17,666 nt of DNA from Gammaproteobacteria bacterium (lineage in GTDB: Bacteria; Pseudomonadota; Gammaproteobacteria; Thiohalospirales; Thiohalospiraceae): NCBI GenBank assembly GCA_011322575.1, contig DRMK01000156.1:1-17666 (forward strand), given 5' to 3'. Below are positions 1 through 6,796 of this stretch, piece after piece. The notes below the pieces were generated by a model. It had not been told where the DNA came from. It saw nothing but the letters and a program-made list of their open reading frames with translations, and did no database searches. A program made the position numbers and the translations under genes. Numbering within the stretch: the first letter of the stretch is position 1; each line of letters opens with the position of its first letter.

Positions 1-2
1 AG

Positions 3-1436
3 GACCGCTTCGCCGACTGGCCGGTCAATATCGAGTCCATCTCCCGCTTCCGCTCCCGCAAGGAGCAGCAGCAGGTGCTGGCCGGACTGGAGAACGGCAC
101 CATCGACATCATCATCGGCACCCACAAGCTGCTGCAGGAGGGGGTGAAATACAAGCAGCTCGGACTGGTGATCATCGACGAGGAGCACCGCTTCGGCGTG
201 CGCCAGAAGGAGCGCTTCAAGGCGCTGCGCTCCGAGGTGGACATCCTCACCCTGACCGCCACCCCCATTCCCCGCACCCTCAACATGGCCTTCTCGGGGC
301 TGCGGGAGTTCTCGGTCATCGCCACCGCGCCGGCGCGGCGCCTGCCGGTGAAGACCTTCGTCAGCGAGTGGAGCGACACCCTGCTGAGCGAGGCCATCCT
401 GCGCGAGATCAAGCGCGGCGGCCAGGTCTATTTCCTGCACAACAAGGTGGAAACCATAGAGAAGACCGCGGCCACCATCGGAAAACTGGTGCCCGAGGCG
501 CGGATCGAGATCGCCCATGGCCAGATGGGCGAGCGCCAGCTGGAGCGGGTGATGGCCGACTTCTATCACCAGCTCTTCAACCTGCTGGTCTGCACCACCA
601 TCATCGAGACCGGTATCGACGTGCCCAGCGCCAACACCATCATCATCGACCGCGCCGATCGCTTCGGCCTGGCCCAGCTCTACCAGCTGCGTGGCCGGGT
701 GGGGCGCTCCCACCACCGGGCCTACGCCTACCTGATAATCCCGCCGCGCAAGCTGATCACCGCCGACGCGCTGAAACGGCTGGAGGCGCTGGAGTCCATC
801 GAGGATCTGGGGGCCGGTTTCACCCTCGCCACCCACGATCTGGAGATCCGCGGCGCCGGCGAGCTGCTGGGCGAAGGGCAGAGCGGCCAGATGCAGGAGA
901 TCGGCTTCAGCCTCTACTCGGAACTGCTGGAGCGGGCGGTCAAGGCGCTCAAGGCGGGCAAACAGCCGGAGCTGGATCGGCCCCTGGACCATGGCGCCGA
1001 GGTAGAGCTGCACATCCCCGCCCTCATCCCCGATCACTACCTGCCGGACGTGCACACCCGGCTGGTGATGTACAAGAGGATCGCCAGCGCGGCCGATCAG
1101 GATGAGCTGCGCGAGCTGCGGGTAGAGATGATCGACCGCTTCGGGCTGCTGCCGGAGCAGACCGTGAACCTGTTCCGTATCACCGGACTCAAGCTTATGG
1201 CCAACCCTCTGGGGATCCGCAAGATCGACATGGGAGAGCAGGGCGGTCGGATCATCTTCGGGGAGCAACCCGACGTGGATCCGATGACCATCATACAGCT
1301 TGTCCAGAAACAGCCCGGCCGCTACCGGCTGGACGGTCAGGACAAGCTGCGCATCATCCAGGAGCTGCCGGACGGGGAGCGGCGCATCCAGGCGGTGGAA
1401 AGGCTGCTCGAGCTGCTGTCCGGCAAAACGGCGTAG
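3..1436 (+). CDS. mfd: Transcription-repair coupling factor Mfd, C-terminal 477 residues (5' end outside window)
   Basis: Mfd is the ATP-driven DNA translocase that pushes stalled RNA polymerase off a lesion and recruits UvrA. The reading frame is open from base 3, so the gene is cut by the window edge; the full protein is about 1150 residues in the family, so roughly the last two fifths are visible. In visible numbering, the DEEH Walker B box is at about 59-62, followed by the RFGVRQKE stretch, the motif III-like TATPIPRTL, the ETGIDVPSANT stretch and the helicase motif VI GRVGRS. These belong to the RecG-like translocase module. The tail (HIPALIPDHYLPDVHTRL onward) is the TRCF C-terminal regulatory domain. 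It ends at TAG and converges on cheR with 48 bases between. Identification is very secure; nothing looks broken. Confidence 0.97.
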   Translation, partial: DRFADWPVNIESISRFRSRKEQQQVLAGLENGTIDIIIGTHKLLQEGVKYKQLGLVIIDEEHRFGVRQKERFKALRSEVDILTLTATPIPRTLNMAFSGLREFSVIATAPARRLPVKTFVSEWSDTLLSEAILREIKRGGQVYFLHNKVETIEKTAATIGKLVPEARIEIAHGQMGERQLERVMADFYHQLFNLLVCTTIIETGIDVPSANTIIIDRADRFGLAQLYQLRGRVGRSHHRAYAYLIIPPRKLITADALKRLEALESIEDLGAGFTLATHDLEIRGAGELLGEGQSGQMQEIGFSLYSELLERAVKALKAGKQPELDRPLDHGAEVELHIPALIPDHYLPDVHTRLVMYKRIASAADQDELRELRVEMIDRFGLLPEQTVNLFRITGLKLMANPLGIRKIDMGEQGGRIIFGEQPDVDPMTIIQLVQKQPGRYRLDGQDKLRIIQELPDGERRIQAVERLLELLSGKTA

Positions 1437-1484
1437 GGAGGTGGCTCAGCGGCGCCCCATGCGACCCGGACCGAAAACGCGATA

Positions 1485-2324
1485 CTACTCCCCAGCGTCA
1501 CCCGACGGCCGGAACAGCACCCCCTGCGGGTGGCGCTCGGTATGGTACCTCTCGCTGTAGCCATTCACGGACTCGGAGCTGCCAAGTATCAGATACCCCT
1601 CCGGGTGCAGCACGTCGGCCATGCGATTGAGAATGTCACGCTTCAGCTCCGCCGAGAAATAGATCAGCACATTACGGCAGAAGACGACATCAAATCTTCC
1701 GAGCGCGCTGAAGCTGTCCTGCAGATTGAGCTTGCGGAAGCTGACGCCACGGCGGTACTGCGGCTTCACCACCCAGTGCTGCCCCCGCTGATCGAAGAAC
1801 TTCTGCTTCTGCTGCGTGGTCAGGCCGCGCGCGATGCTCATGGCATCATATTCGGCCGCCTTGGCGCTCGCCAGCATCGAACCCGAGAGATCGGTGGCCA
1901 CGATCTCCACCCGCGAGGGGGCAGCCGCGGGATTCCTCTCCCGGAACTCCTCCACGGTGAAACTTATGGAATAGGGCTCCTGGCCCGACGAACATGCCGC
2001 CGACCAGATGCGTAGCGGCCTCCCCGCAAATTTGGGCAGAATGAGCTGCTCCAGCAAACGGTAGGGCTTGCTGTCCCGAAACCAGAGGGTTTCGTTGGTG
2101 GTCATGGCGTCGATAACGCGCTCGCGCAGCTTCGGATCTCCCAACCCCTGAATACGGGACAACAGCTCGCCCAGCGTGGCGATCCCCTCTTCCGCCATGA
2201 TATAGCCAAGGCGACTATCCACCAGATACTGCTTGTTGCGTCCCAGCACGATACCCGCAACCTGTTCCAGAAACTCCTGAAACCTCTTGTATTCGTCGGA
2301 ACTAATTGCGCCGTTGGCCAACAT
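1485..2324 (-). CDS. cheR: Chemotaxis protein methyltransferase CheR
   Basis: CheR transfers methyl groups from S-adenosylmethionine to glutamates of chemoreceptors in the cytoplasm and so sets adaptation, opposite to CheB. The 279-residue length is normal. The N-terminal all-helical CheR_N domain spans about 1-75. The family motif TTNETLWFRD is at about 75-84, the SAM-binding stretch around WSAACSSGQEPYS at about 107-119, ATDLSGSML follows in the middle, and VFCRNVLIYF with ILGSSES lie near the end. No TPR or response regulator is fused. The ATG at 2324 has GGAG about nine bases upstream on the minus strand (near 2335-2338), which supports this start. The gene diverges from flgA; in Pseudomonas-type genomes cheR also sits beside flgA, usually with cheV, which is absent here. 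Its start codon lies inside the probable flgA promoter. Confidence 0.95.
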   Translation of the reverse strand: MLANGAISSDEYKRFQEFLEQVAGIVLGRNKQYLVDSRLGYIMAEEGIATLGELLSRIQGLGDPKLRERVIDAMTTNETLWFRDSKPYRLLEQLILPKFAGRPLRIWSAACSSGQEPYSISFTVEEFRERNPAAAPSRVEIVATDLSGSMLASAKAAEYDAMSIARGLTTQQKQKFFDQRGQHWVVKPQYRRGVSFRKLNLQDSFSALGRFDVVFCRNVLIYFSAELKRDILNRMADVLHPEGYLILGSSESVNGYSERYHTERHPQGVLFRPSGDAGE

Positions 2325-2331
2325 TTTGCTT
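2315..2331 (+). promoter_or_regulatory. Probable sigma-54 promoter of flgA
   Basis: The sequence reads TGGCCA, five bases, then TTGCT, against the sigma-54 consensus TGGCAC-N5-TTGC(A/T). The GG (2316-2317) and GC (2328-2329) dinucleotides have the required 12-base register. Transcription would begin near 2341, just upstream of the flgA start at 2357. Sigma-54 with FleQ/FlrA drives middle flagellar genes in many polar-flagellated gammaproteobacteria, so site and gene agree. The element overlaps the cheR ATG (2322-2324). The match is by eye and activator sites were not found. Confidence 0.65.
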
Positions 2332-2356
2332 GTTCTCCATGGTGAACGGGATAAAG

Positions 2357-3103
2357 ATGCTAAGATATATCGAACCGATGAAGAAAAACCTTAAATATAC
2401 GTTTGCTTGTGGCATGATGGTCCTGCTGCCCCTTACGACGTATGCCATCGCCAGCCAGATCCAGTCTCTCGACTCCATCCGCAGCGTCGTTACAACGTTC
2501 ATTTCTGAACAGACCACCGGCTACGGCGTCCCTCCCAAAACCAGGATCGGCCGGCTCGGGGCCAAACTGCGACTGCCTCTCTGCAGCGAGCAGATCGAAG
2601 CGTTCCAGCCTGCGGGCAGCTCCGTCATCGGCAACACCACCATCGGCGTGCGCTGTACCGGTACATCACCCTGGACCATATATGTACCGGCCTATGTGCA
2701 GCTGTTCAAGCCAGTTGCGGTCAGCTCGCGTTCACTCACGCGCGGCACGCCAATCTCCGCCGCAGACATAAAGATGGTGCGGTACGACTTGGCCACACTA
2801 AAGCTTGGCTACATAGATGACAGCCGGCACATCGTCGGCATGGTGGCGAAACAGCATATTGCGGCAGGATCGGTGGTCACCCCTCACATGGTGGAAGCTC
2901 CGCGCCTGGTGCGCCGGGGGGAGCAGGTCACGATAGTGGCTCGCTCCGCAGGGATCGAGATCCAGGCCACCGGAACCGCCCTTGCCGATGGTGCTCAAGG
3001 CGATCTGATAAAGGTCCGTAACAGCAGTTCGAGGAAAATCGTGGAGGCCGTCGTCACGGATCCGGGAGTGGTGAGCGTGAGAACTCCGTCACACTCTCGA
3101 TAA
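2357..3103 (+). CDS. flgA: Flagellar basal body P-ring assembly chaperone FlgA
   Basis: FlgA is a periplasmic chaperone that helps FlgI assemble into the P-ring around the flagellar rod. The protein begins with a Sec signal peptide: a lysine-rich start (KKNLKY), a hydrophobic core (GMMVLLPLT) and an A-I-A cleavage motif before SQ. The C-terminal part from VAVSSRSLTRGTPISAADI to the end is the SAF-type FlgA domain, with AAGSVVTPHMV, a QVTIVARS strand and a final VKVRN-like DLIKVRNSSS segment. The first possible ATG (2306) lies upstream of the predicted transcription start. I chose 2357 (248 residues) because GGGA lies five bases upstream; ATG 2378 (241 residues, starting MKKNLKY) gives a more usual signal peptide but no visible ribosome site. 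This stretch is visibly less GC-rich than its neighbours. It is followed by flgM and flgN. Confidence 0.9.
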   Translation: MLRYIEPMKKNLKYTFACGMMVLLPLTTYAIASQIQSLDSIRSVVTTFISEQTTGYGVPPKTRIGRLGAKLRLPLCSEQIEAFQPAGSSVIGNTTIGVRCTGTSPWTIYVPAYVQLFKPVAVSSRSLTRGTPISAADIKMVRYDLATLKLGYIDDSRHIVGMVAKQHIAAGSVVTPHMVEAPRLVRRGEQVTIVARSAGIEIQATGTALADGAQGDLIKVRNSSSRKIVEAVVTDPGVVSVRTPSHSR

Positions 3104-3114
3104 TATCTCTGTCA

Positions 3115-3164
3115 CCAGCTAAAGCTTTGTTGGGGTCAGACGATAACCCCAGAGAGAGAGCTGG
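3115..3164 (+). promoter_or_regulatory. Possible RNA fold masking the flgM ribosome binding site in flgA-derived transcripts
   Basis: Two nested inverted repeats are visible: CCAGCT (3115-3120) with AGCTGG (3159-3164) outside, and TGGGGT (3131-3136) with ACCCCA (3146-3151) inside. The outer right arm contains the first two bases of the flgM ribosome site GGAG (3163-3166). An alternative pairing of 3123-3128 with 3157-3162 covers much of the same arm. An RNA started at the sigma-28 site (about 3153) lacks the left arms, so only long transcripts could fold this way. Function is inference. Confidence 0.3.
3120..3146 (+). promoter_or_regulatory. Sigma-28 (FliA) promoter of flgM
   Basis: TAAAGCTT (3120-3127), eleven bases, then GACGATAA (3139-3146). 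The FliA consensus is TAAAGTTT-N11-GCCGATAA, so this is 14 of 16 with exact spacing. Transcription should start near 3153, ahead of the flgM ribosome site. A late sigma-28 promoter for flgM lets the anti-sigma factor be made by the sigma it inhibits, as in Salmonella. The -10 box lies inside an inverted repeat (TGGGGT/ACCCCA, 3131-3151). Confidence 0.85.
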
Positions 3165-3175
3165 AGAATCAACCG

Positions 3176-3490
3176 ATGAACATAAATATCAGAAACACGC
3201 CCAACCCCTCCCTGAAAGGGCCAGAGGAGATGGCACGGGTAGGCGTGGAGCGCGACGGCTCTGCCACCTTGCAGCGGAGCAGCTCCACTACCGCCGCCCA
3301 GGACGGCGTAACTCTTACCAGCACCGCGGCTCGCCTGCGCAGCCTGGAGAACACCATATCATCCCTGCCAGTGGTCGACAGTCGGCGGGTGGCGGAGATC
3401 AAGCAGACCATCGACGAAGGGAGCTACGAGATCAACCCGCAGCGCATCGCCGAGAAGATGCTGGATATGGAGCAGGAGTGGAGCAGGTAA
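3176..3490 (+). CDS. flgM: Anti-sigma-28 factor FlgM
   Basis: FlgM binds and blocks FliA (sigma-28) in the cytoplasm until the hook is complete, then is exported through the flagellar type III apparatus, freeing late gene expression. The 104-residue length is typical. The first half is polar and low in complexity, as expected for an intrinsically disordered secreted protein. The conserved sigma-binding end is clear: LTSTAARLRSLE, then VDSRRVAEIKQTIDEGSYEINPQ, then RIAEKMLDME. The ATG has GGAG nine bases upstream (3163-3166). It follows flgA by 72 bases containing its own sigma-28 promoter and precedes flgN by 39 bases, the usual flgA-flgM-flgN order, so it can be made from both promoters. Confidence 0.95.
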   Translation: MNINIRNTPNPSLKGPEEMARVGVERDGSATLQRSSSTTAAQDGVTLTSTAARLRSLENTISSLPVVDSRRVAEIKQTIDEGSYEINPQRIAEKMLDMEQEWSR

Positions 3491-3494
3491 CCGG

Positions 3495-3530
3495 ATGAAC
3501 AGCTATTTTCATGGGGAGACCGTCCGCTAA
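3495..3530 (+). other. Eleven-codon mini-ORF overlapping the flgN start (TAATG)
   Basis: Between flgM and flgN an ATG at 3495 opens a frame encoding MNSYFHGETVR, closed by TAA at 3528-3530. The last A of this stop is the first base of the flgN ATG, giving a TAATG overlap typical of translational coupling. It has only a weak purine patch upstream. It could be a coupling leader or chance. Confidence 0.2.
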
Positions 3531-4021
3531 TGGCGCTCCCCGGAGATGGCCAGCGGGAACTGGCCGACCTTCTGTCCGAGGAGGAGATCTGCCTGAAGCG
3601 TCTGGCGGAATCTCTGGAGCGAGAGCGTGTGGCGCTGGAGACCAGGGAAAGCGAGGCCCTGGAGCAAGCAGTGGCGGAAAAACGTCAGATACTGGAACAG
3701 ACCGCCCGGCTGCACCAGCGGCGCGCCGTCCTGCTGCAACAGTATGGATTCTCCAACGACGAAGAGGGCCTGCAGGACTGTATGGCGCAGTGCAGCCCGA
3801 GTCTGTCCCGGGAGCTGGCGCCCTTGTGGCGCAAGCTGCGCGCCAGAATGGAGTGGTGCCGCGACCAGAACCTGGTCAACGGCCGCATCCTGGAGCTGAA
3901 CATGCGCTGCATACGGCAGACCCTCTCCATCCTGCGTGACGGCCCGCAACCACTCGAGCTGTATGGCCCGGAAGGGACAACCTCTGATCAGGAGCCGTCC
4001 ACCTCCCTGGCAAGGGCCTGA
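3530..4021 (+). CDS. flgN: Flagellar export chaperone FlgN
   Basis: FlgN is the cytoplasmic chaperone for the hook-filament junction proteins FlgK and FlgL, delivering them to the export gate; in Salmonella it also affects flgM translation. The 163-residue protein is almost wholly helical and charged, with a long coiled-coil-like stretch from about residue 10 to 70. The family signature NLVNGRILELNMRCIRQTLSIL lies at about 122-143. The tail after residue 145 is short and unstructured. The ATG at 3530 has GGGGAG about eleven bases upstream (3512-3517), a long spacing, and overlaps the stop of an 11-codon mini-ORF. Position after flgM confirms the call. FlgN sequences are poorly conserved, so the assignment rests partly on context. 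Confidence 0.9.
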   Translation: MALPGDGQRELADLLSEEEICLKRLAESLERERVALETRESEALEQAVAEKRQILEQTARLHQRRAVLLQQYGFSNDEEGLQDCMAQCSPSLSRELAPLWRKLRARMEWCRDQNLVNGRILELNMRCIRQTLSILRDGPQPLELYGPEGTTSDQEPSTSLARA

Positions 4022-4031
4022 AGCACATCGC

Positions 4032-4061
4032 TTGATCGCTCCCCCGCTTCGCCACTAGAAT
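4032..4061 (+). promoter_or_regulatory. Sigma-70-type promoter of the tRNA-Ala gene
   Basis: TTGATC (4032-4037) and TAGAAT (4056-4061) are separated by 18 bases. The -35 box matches four of six consensus bases and the -10 box five of six. A start near 4068 would leave a short leader of about eleven bases before the tRNA. It gives the tRNA a promoter independent of the flagellar genes upstream. Confidence 0.6.
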
Positions 4062-4078
4062 GACTCCTTCCTACTGAC

Positions 4079-4154
<76 letters not shown>

Positions 4155-4159
4155 CTTCA

Positions 4160-4185
4160 CCCCGGAGCGGCGGCAAACGCCGGGG
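4160..4185 (+). terminator. GC hairpin just after tRNA-Ala, possible terminator
   Basis: CCCCGG (4160-4165) and CCGGGG (4180-4185) form a perfect six-base stem around a 14-base loop, six bases past the encoded CCA. No run of T follows, so it is not a canonical intrinsic terminator. It may act in tRNA 3' processing or as a weak stop. Confidence 0.3.
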
Positions 4186-4220
4186 CAGCAAGATGTGGCG
4201 AACCATCCACCCCGCCCGCC

Positions 4221-4260
4221 ACGGTCGGGGAAAACCCGTAAAAAATAATATAAATCTCCG
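4221..4260 (+). promoter_or_regulatory. AT-rich tract upstream of radC, weak promoter candidate
   Basis: The 173 bases between the tRNA and radC are GC-rich except for an A/T run at about 4240-4255. Within it AATAAT (4244-4249) and TATAAA (4249-4254) each match five of six bases of a -10 box, but no good -35 box lies 16-18 bases upstream. This is the only plausible promoter seen for radC. The rest of the interval shows nothing else recognisable. Confidence 0.25.
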
Positions 4261-4327
4261 CTCATACGCTCCAGACACTCCCCTTTCCATGCATCATATG
4301 CGGCAGATCCACCAGCGGAGCAGAGCC

Positions 4328-5002
4328 ATGTCCATCAATCACTGGCCCGCCGCGGAACGCCCGCGGGAGAAACTGCTGCAGCGGGGCGCCACGGCACTTT
4401 CCGACGCCGAGCTGCTGGCCATCCTGCTGCGCAACGGGGTGGCAGGCAAATCCGCCGTGGATCTGGCGCGTGACATGCTGCACTGCTTCGGGGGACTACG
4501 CCCCCTGCTGGAGGCCACGGAACACGACTTCCACAAGGTCAAGGGGATCGGCACCGCAAAATTTGTCCAGCTGCAGGCGGTGCTGGAGATCGGGCGGCGC
4601 TACCTGGAGTGCCGCATGGAGCGCGGTGATCCTCTCACGTCTCCCGGGCAAACCCGGCAATATCTGACCACCCGTCTGCGCCACTACCCCCACGAGGTAT
4701 TTGCCGCCCTCTTCCTGGACAACCGCCACCGGGTCATCACCTTTGAGGAGCTGTTCCGGGGCACCATCGACGGCGCCTCGGTCCATCCCCGGGAGGTGGT
4801 AAAACGGGCCCTGCACCACAACGCCGCCGCCCTGATTCTGGCCCACAACCACCCCTCCGGGGTAAGCGAGCCGAGCGGCGCGGATCGCTCCCTGACACGG
4901 AGGCTGGGCGAAGCACTGGCGCTGGTTGGCGTCAGGGTGCTGGACCACTTCATAATCGGAGACGGGGATCCTTACTCCTTCGCCGAACATGGACTGATAT
5001 AA
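4328..5002 (+). CDS. radC: RadC family JAB/MPN-domain protein
   Basis: RadC proteins were named for a DNA repair phenotype later traced to recG in E. coli; their biochemical role remains unsettled. The first part (PREKLLQRGATALSDAELLAILLRNG) is the conserved N-terminal domain, with a helix-hairpin-helix-like KVKGIGTAKF. The second half is a JAB domain with an intact JAMM metal motif: H173 and H175 in HNHPSG, S183, and D186. The ATG at 4328 gives 224 residues, close to the 222 of E. coli, and has GGAG seven bases upstream (4317-4320). The open frame extends up to ATG 4193, but that part is unlike the family and lies just past the tRNA. It is followed by pyrC after 56 bases. Confidence 0.94.
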   Translation: MSINHWPAAERPREKLLQRGATALSDAELLAILLRNGVAGKSAVDLARDMLHCFGGLRPLLEATEHDFHKVKGIGTAKFVQLQAVLEIGRRYLECRMERGDPLTSPGQTRQYLTTRLRHYPHEVFAALFLDNRHRVITFEELFRGTIDGASVHPREVVKRALHHNAAALILAHNHPSGVSEPSGADRSLTRRLGEALALVGVRVLDHFIIGDGDPYSFAEHGLI

Positions 5003-5027
5003 AAACAACACCAAAACCCTTTAGAAT

Positions 5028-5045
5028 ATAAACAAATAGGTTTAT
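5028..5045 (+). promoter_or_regulatory. Small AT hairpin in the pyrC leader
   Basis: The 56-base radC-pyrC gap is strongly AT-rich. ATAAAC (5028-5033) and GTTTAT (5040-5045) form a six-base stem around AAATAG, ending 13 bases before the pyrC ATG. A -10-like TAGAAT lies at 5022-5027 but lacks a convincing -35 box. The E. coli pyrC leader uses a hairpin over the ribosome site for pyrimidine control; here the stem is weak and no clear ribosome site is present, so any analogy is speculative. Confidence 0.2.
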
Positions 5046-5058
5046 CTCACACTGAGCG

Positions 5059-6099
5059 ATGCGGAAGATCACCCTGCCCCGTCCCGACGACTGGCACCTC
5101 CATCTGCGCGATGGTGCAACCATGGCCGCCGTACTGCCCCACACGGCGGAGCGGTTCGCACGCGCCGTCGTCATGCCCAACCTCAATCCACCCGTCACCA
5201 CCACCACCCGGGCGCTGGCCTACCGGAAGCGTATTCTGGAGGCCCTGCCGCGGGGAAGCGGTTTCCAGCCGCTGATGACCCTCTATCTCACGGAAGCCAC
5301 CACCCCCGAGGAGATCGAGCGCGCCCGCCAGAGCGGCCACGTATATGGGGTGAAACTCTATCCAGCGGGGGCCACCACCAATTCGGCCGCCGGAGTCCGC
5401 AATATCGAACGGTGCCGCGCGGTGCTGGAGGCCATGGCGGAACTGGGACTACCCCTGCTGGTGCATGGGGAGGTAACCGATCCCGGAGTGGATATCTTCG
5501 ATCGGGAGCGGCTCTTCCTGGAGCGGGTGCTGGCCCCCCTGCTGGAGCGCCTGCCGCAACTGAAGGTGGTGCTGGAACACATAACCACCCGCGAGGCCGT
5601 GGAGTTCGTGAATGGCGCCGGCCCCAATCTGGCCGCCACCATCACCGCCCACCATCTGGCCATGAACCGCAACGCCATGCTGGCAGGGGGGATCCGTCCT
5701 CACCACTACTGCCTGCCGGTGCTGAAGCGCGAGGAGCACCGTATGGCCCTGGTGGAGGCGGCCACCTCCGGCTCGCCGCGCTTTTTCCTGGGTAGCGACA
5801 GCGCCCCGCACGCGCGCAACAGCAAGGAGTCGGCCTGCGGTTGCGCCGGGATCTACACCGCCCACGCCGCCATCGAGCTCTATGCCGAGCTGTTCGCCCG
5901 GGAGGGGGTGCTGGATCGGCTGGCGGAATTCGCCAGCGGTTTCGGAGCCGACTTCTACGGCCTGCCACGCAACCGGGAGAGCATCACGCTGGTGGAGCGG
6001 CCCTGGAGCGTACCACAGCACTACCCCCTGGGAGGGGCGGCAGTGGTGGTTCCGCTGCATCATGGAGAGAGGATAGGGTGGAGTCTCGACCATGTCTGA
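5059..6099 (+). CDS. pyrC: Dihydroorotase (PyrC, class II)
   Basis: PyrC is the cytoplasmic zinc amidohydrolase that interconverts N-carbamoyl-aspartate and dihydroorotate, the third step of de novo pyrimidine synthesis. At 346 residues it matches the E. coli-type enzyme (348). All active-site elements are visible: H13 and H15 in HLHLRD, the carboxylated lysine K99 in VKLYPAGATTNS, H136 in HGEVT, H174 in LEHITT, and the catalytic D247 with H251 in GSDSAPHAR. MPNLNPPVTT and the flexible-loop region are also conserved. The ribosome binding site is poor. Its last 8 bases overlap the start of rnt, so the two genes are almost certainly cotranscribed and possibly translationally coupled. The same pair is found in Pseudomonas. 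Confidence 0.97.
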   Translation: MRKITLPRPDDWHLHLRDGATMAAVLPHTAERFARAVVMPNLNPPVTTTTRALAYRKRILEALPRGSGFQPLMTLYLTEATTPEEIERARQSGHVYGVKLYPAGATTNSAAGVRNIERCRAVLEAMAELGLPLLVHGEVTDPGVDIFDRERLFLERVLAPLLERLPQLKVVLEHITTREAVEFVNGAGPNLAATITAHHLAMNRNAMLAGGIRPHHYCLPVLKREEHRMALVEAATSGSPRFFLGSDSAPHARNSKESACGCAGIYTAHAAIELYAELFAREGVLDRLAEFASGFGADFYGLPRNRESITLVERPWSVPQHYPLGGAAVVVPLHHGERIGWSLDHV

Positions 6100-6727
6100 A
6101 CAGGCTCGACAAAACGGAATAGCCGGGCGCTTCCGCGGCTTCCTGCCGGTGGTGGTGGATGTGGAGACCGCCGGGTTCAATCCCAAAACCGACGCCCTGC
6201 TGGAGATCGCCGCGGTCATCATCCGCATGGACGAACAGGGAAAGCTGCACCCGGACGCCACCCACTCCACTCATGTACAGCCGTTTCCCGGCGCCAACCT
6301 GGAGCAGAGCGCCCTGGACTTCATCGGCGTGGATCCCTACCACCCCCTGCGCGCCGCGCGCCTGGAGTGCGACGCCCTGGGGCACATCTTCAAGCCGATC
6401 CGCAATGCGGTGAAGGAAACCGGCTGCAGCCGGGCCATCCTGGTTGGGCACAACGCCTTCTTCGACCTGGGTTTTATCAACGCGGCGGTGGAGCGCACCG
6501 GCATCAAGCGCAATCCCTTCCACTCCTTCAGCAGCTTCGACACCGCCACCCTGGCGGGCCTGGCATACGGCCAGACGGTACTGGCCCGCGCCATGCGTGC
6601 AGCAAATATCGAGTGGGACGAGGAGCAGGCCCACTCCGCCGTGTACGACGCACAGCGCACCGCCGAGCTGTTCTGCGTCATCGTGAACAGCTGGGATGAG
6701 TACTGCGGCAGGCCCGTTTCCACCTGA
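6092..6727 (+). CDS. rnt: Ribonuclease T
   Basis: RNase T is a homodimeric 3'-5' exoribonuclease of the DEDDh class that trims the 3' ends of tRNA (end turnover), 5S and 23S rRNA, and also acts on single-stranded DNA overhangs. The 211-residue protein opens with RFRGFLPVVVDVETAGFN and carries the full catalytic set at the same positions as the E. coli enzyme: D23 and E25, D125 in GHNAFFDLGF, H181 and D186 in AHSAVYDAQRTA. The RNPFH and QTVL motifs are also conserved. Its ATG lies inside the end of pyrC (8-base overlap, different frame), so it depends on the pyrC transcript. The M48 protease gene follows after 69 bases. Confidence 0.97.
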   Translation: MSEQARQNGIAGRFRGFLPVVVDVETAGFNPKTDALLEIAAVIIRMDEQGKLHPDATHSTHVQPFPGANLEQSALDFIGVDPYHPLRAARLECDALGHIFKPIRNAVKETGCSRAILVGHNAFFDLGFINAAVERTGIKRNPFHSFSSFDTATLAGLAYGQTVLARAMRAANIEWDEEQAHSAVYDAQRTAELFCVIVNSWDEYCGRPVST

Positions 6728-6747
6728 ATCGGATCCGCAGCGCAGAT

Positions 6748-6778
6748 CTGGCCCCGCCAGGCGGCGCGAGCGTACAAT
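6748..6778 (+). promoter_or_regulatory. Short hairpin and -10-like box before the M48 gene
   Basis: CTGGC/GCCAG (6748-6752, 6756-6760) forms a small stem after the rnt stop, without a T run. TACAAT (6773-6778) matches five of six bases of a -10 box, but the only -35 candidate, CTGGCC, is poor and 19 bases away. Either may be chance; the protease gene could have its own promoter or be read from pyrC-rnt. Confidence 0.2.
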
Positions 6779-6796
6779 AAACCCGGTAACGGAAAC

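Noticed and set aside
2306..2356. Upstream ATG starts for flgA (2306 and 2339)
   Set aside because: They lie before or at the predicted sigma-54 transcription start and put extra residues ahead of the signal peptide.
5449..6270. 273-codon minus-strand frame over pyrC and rnt
   Set aside because: Shadow of two well-supported genes; the product matches nothing recognisable.
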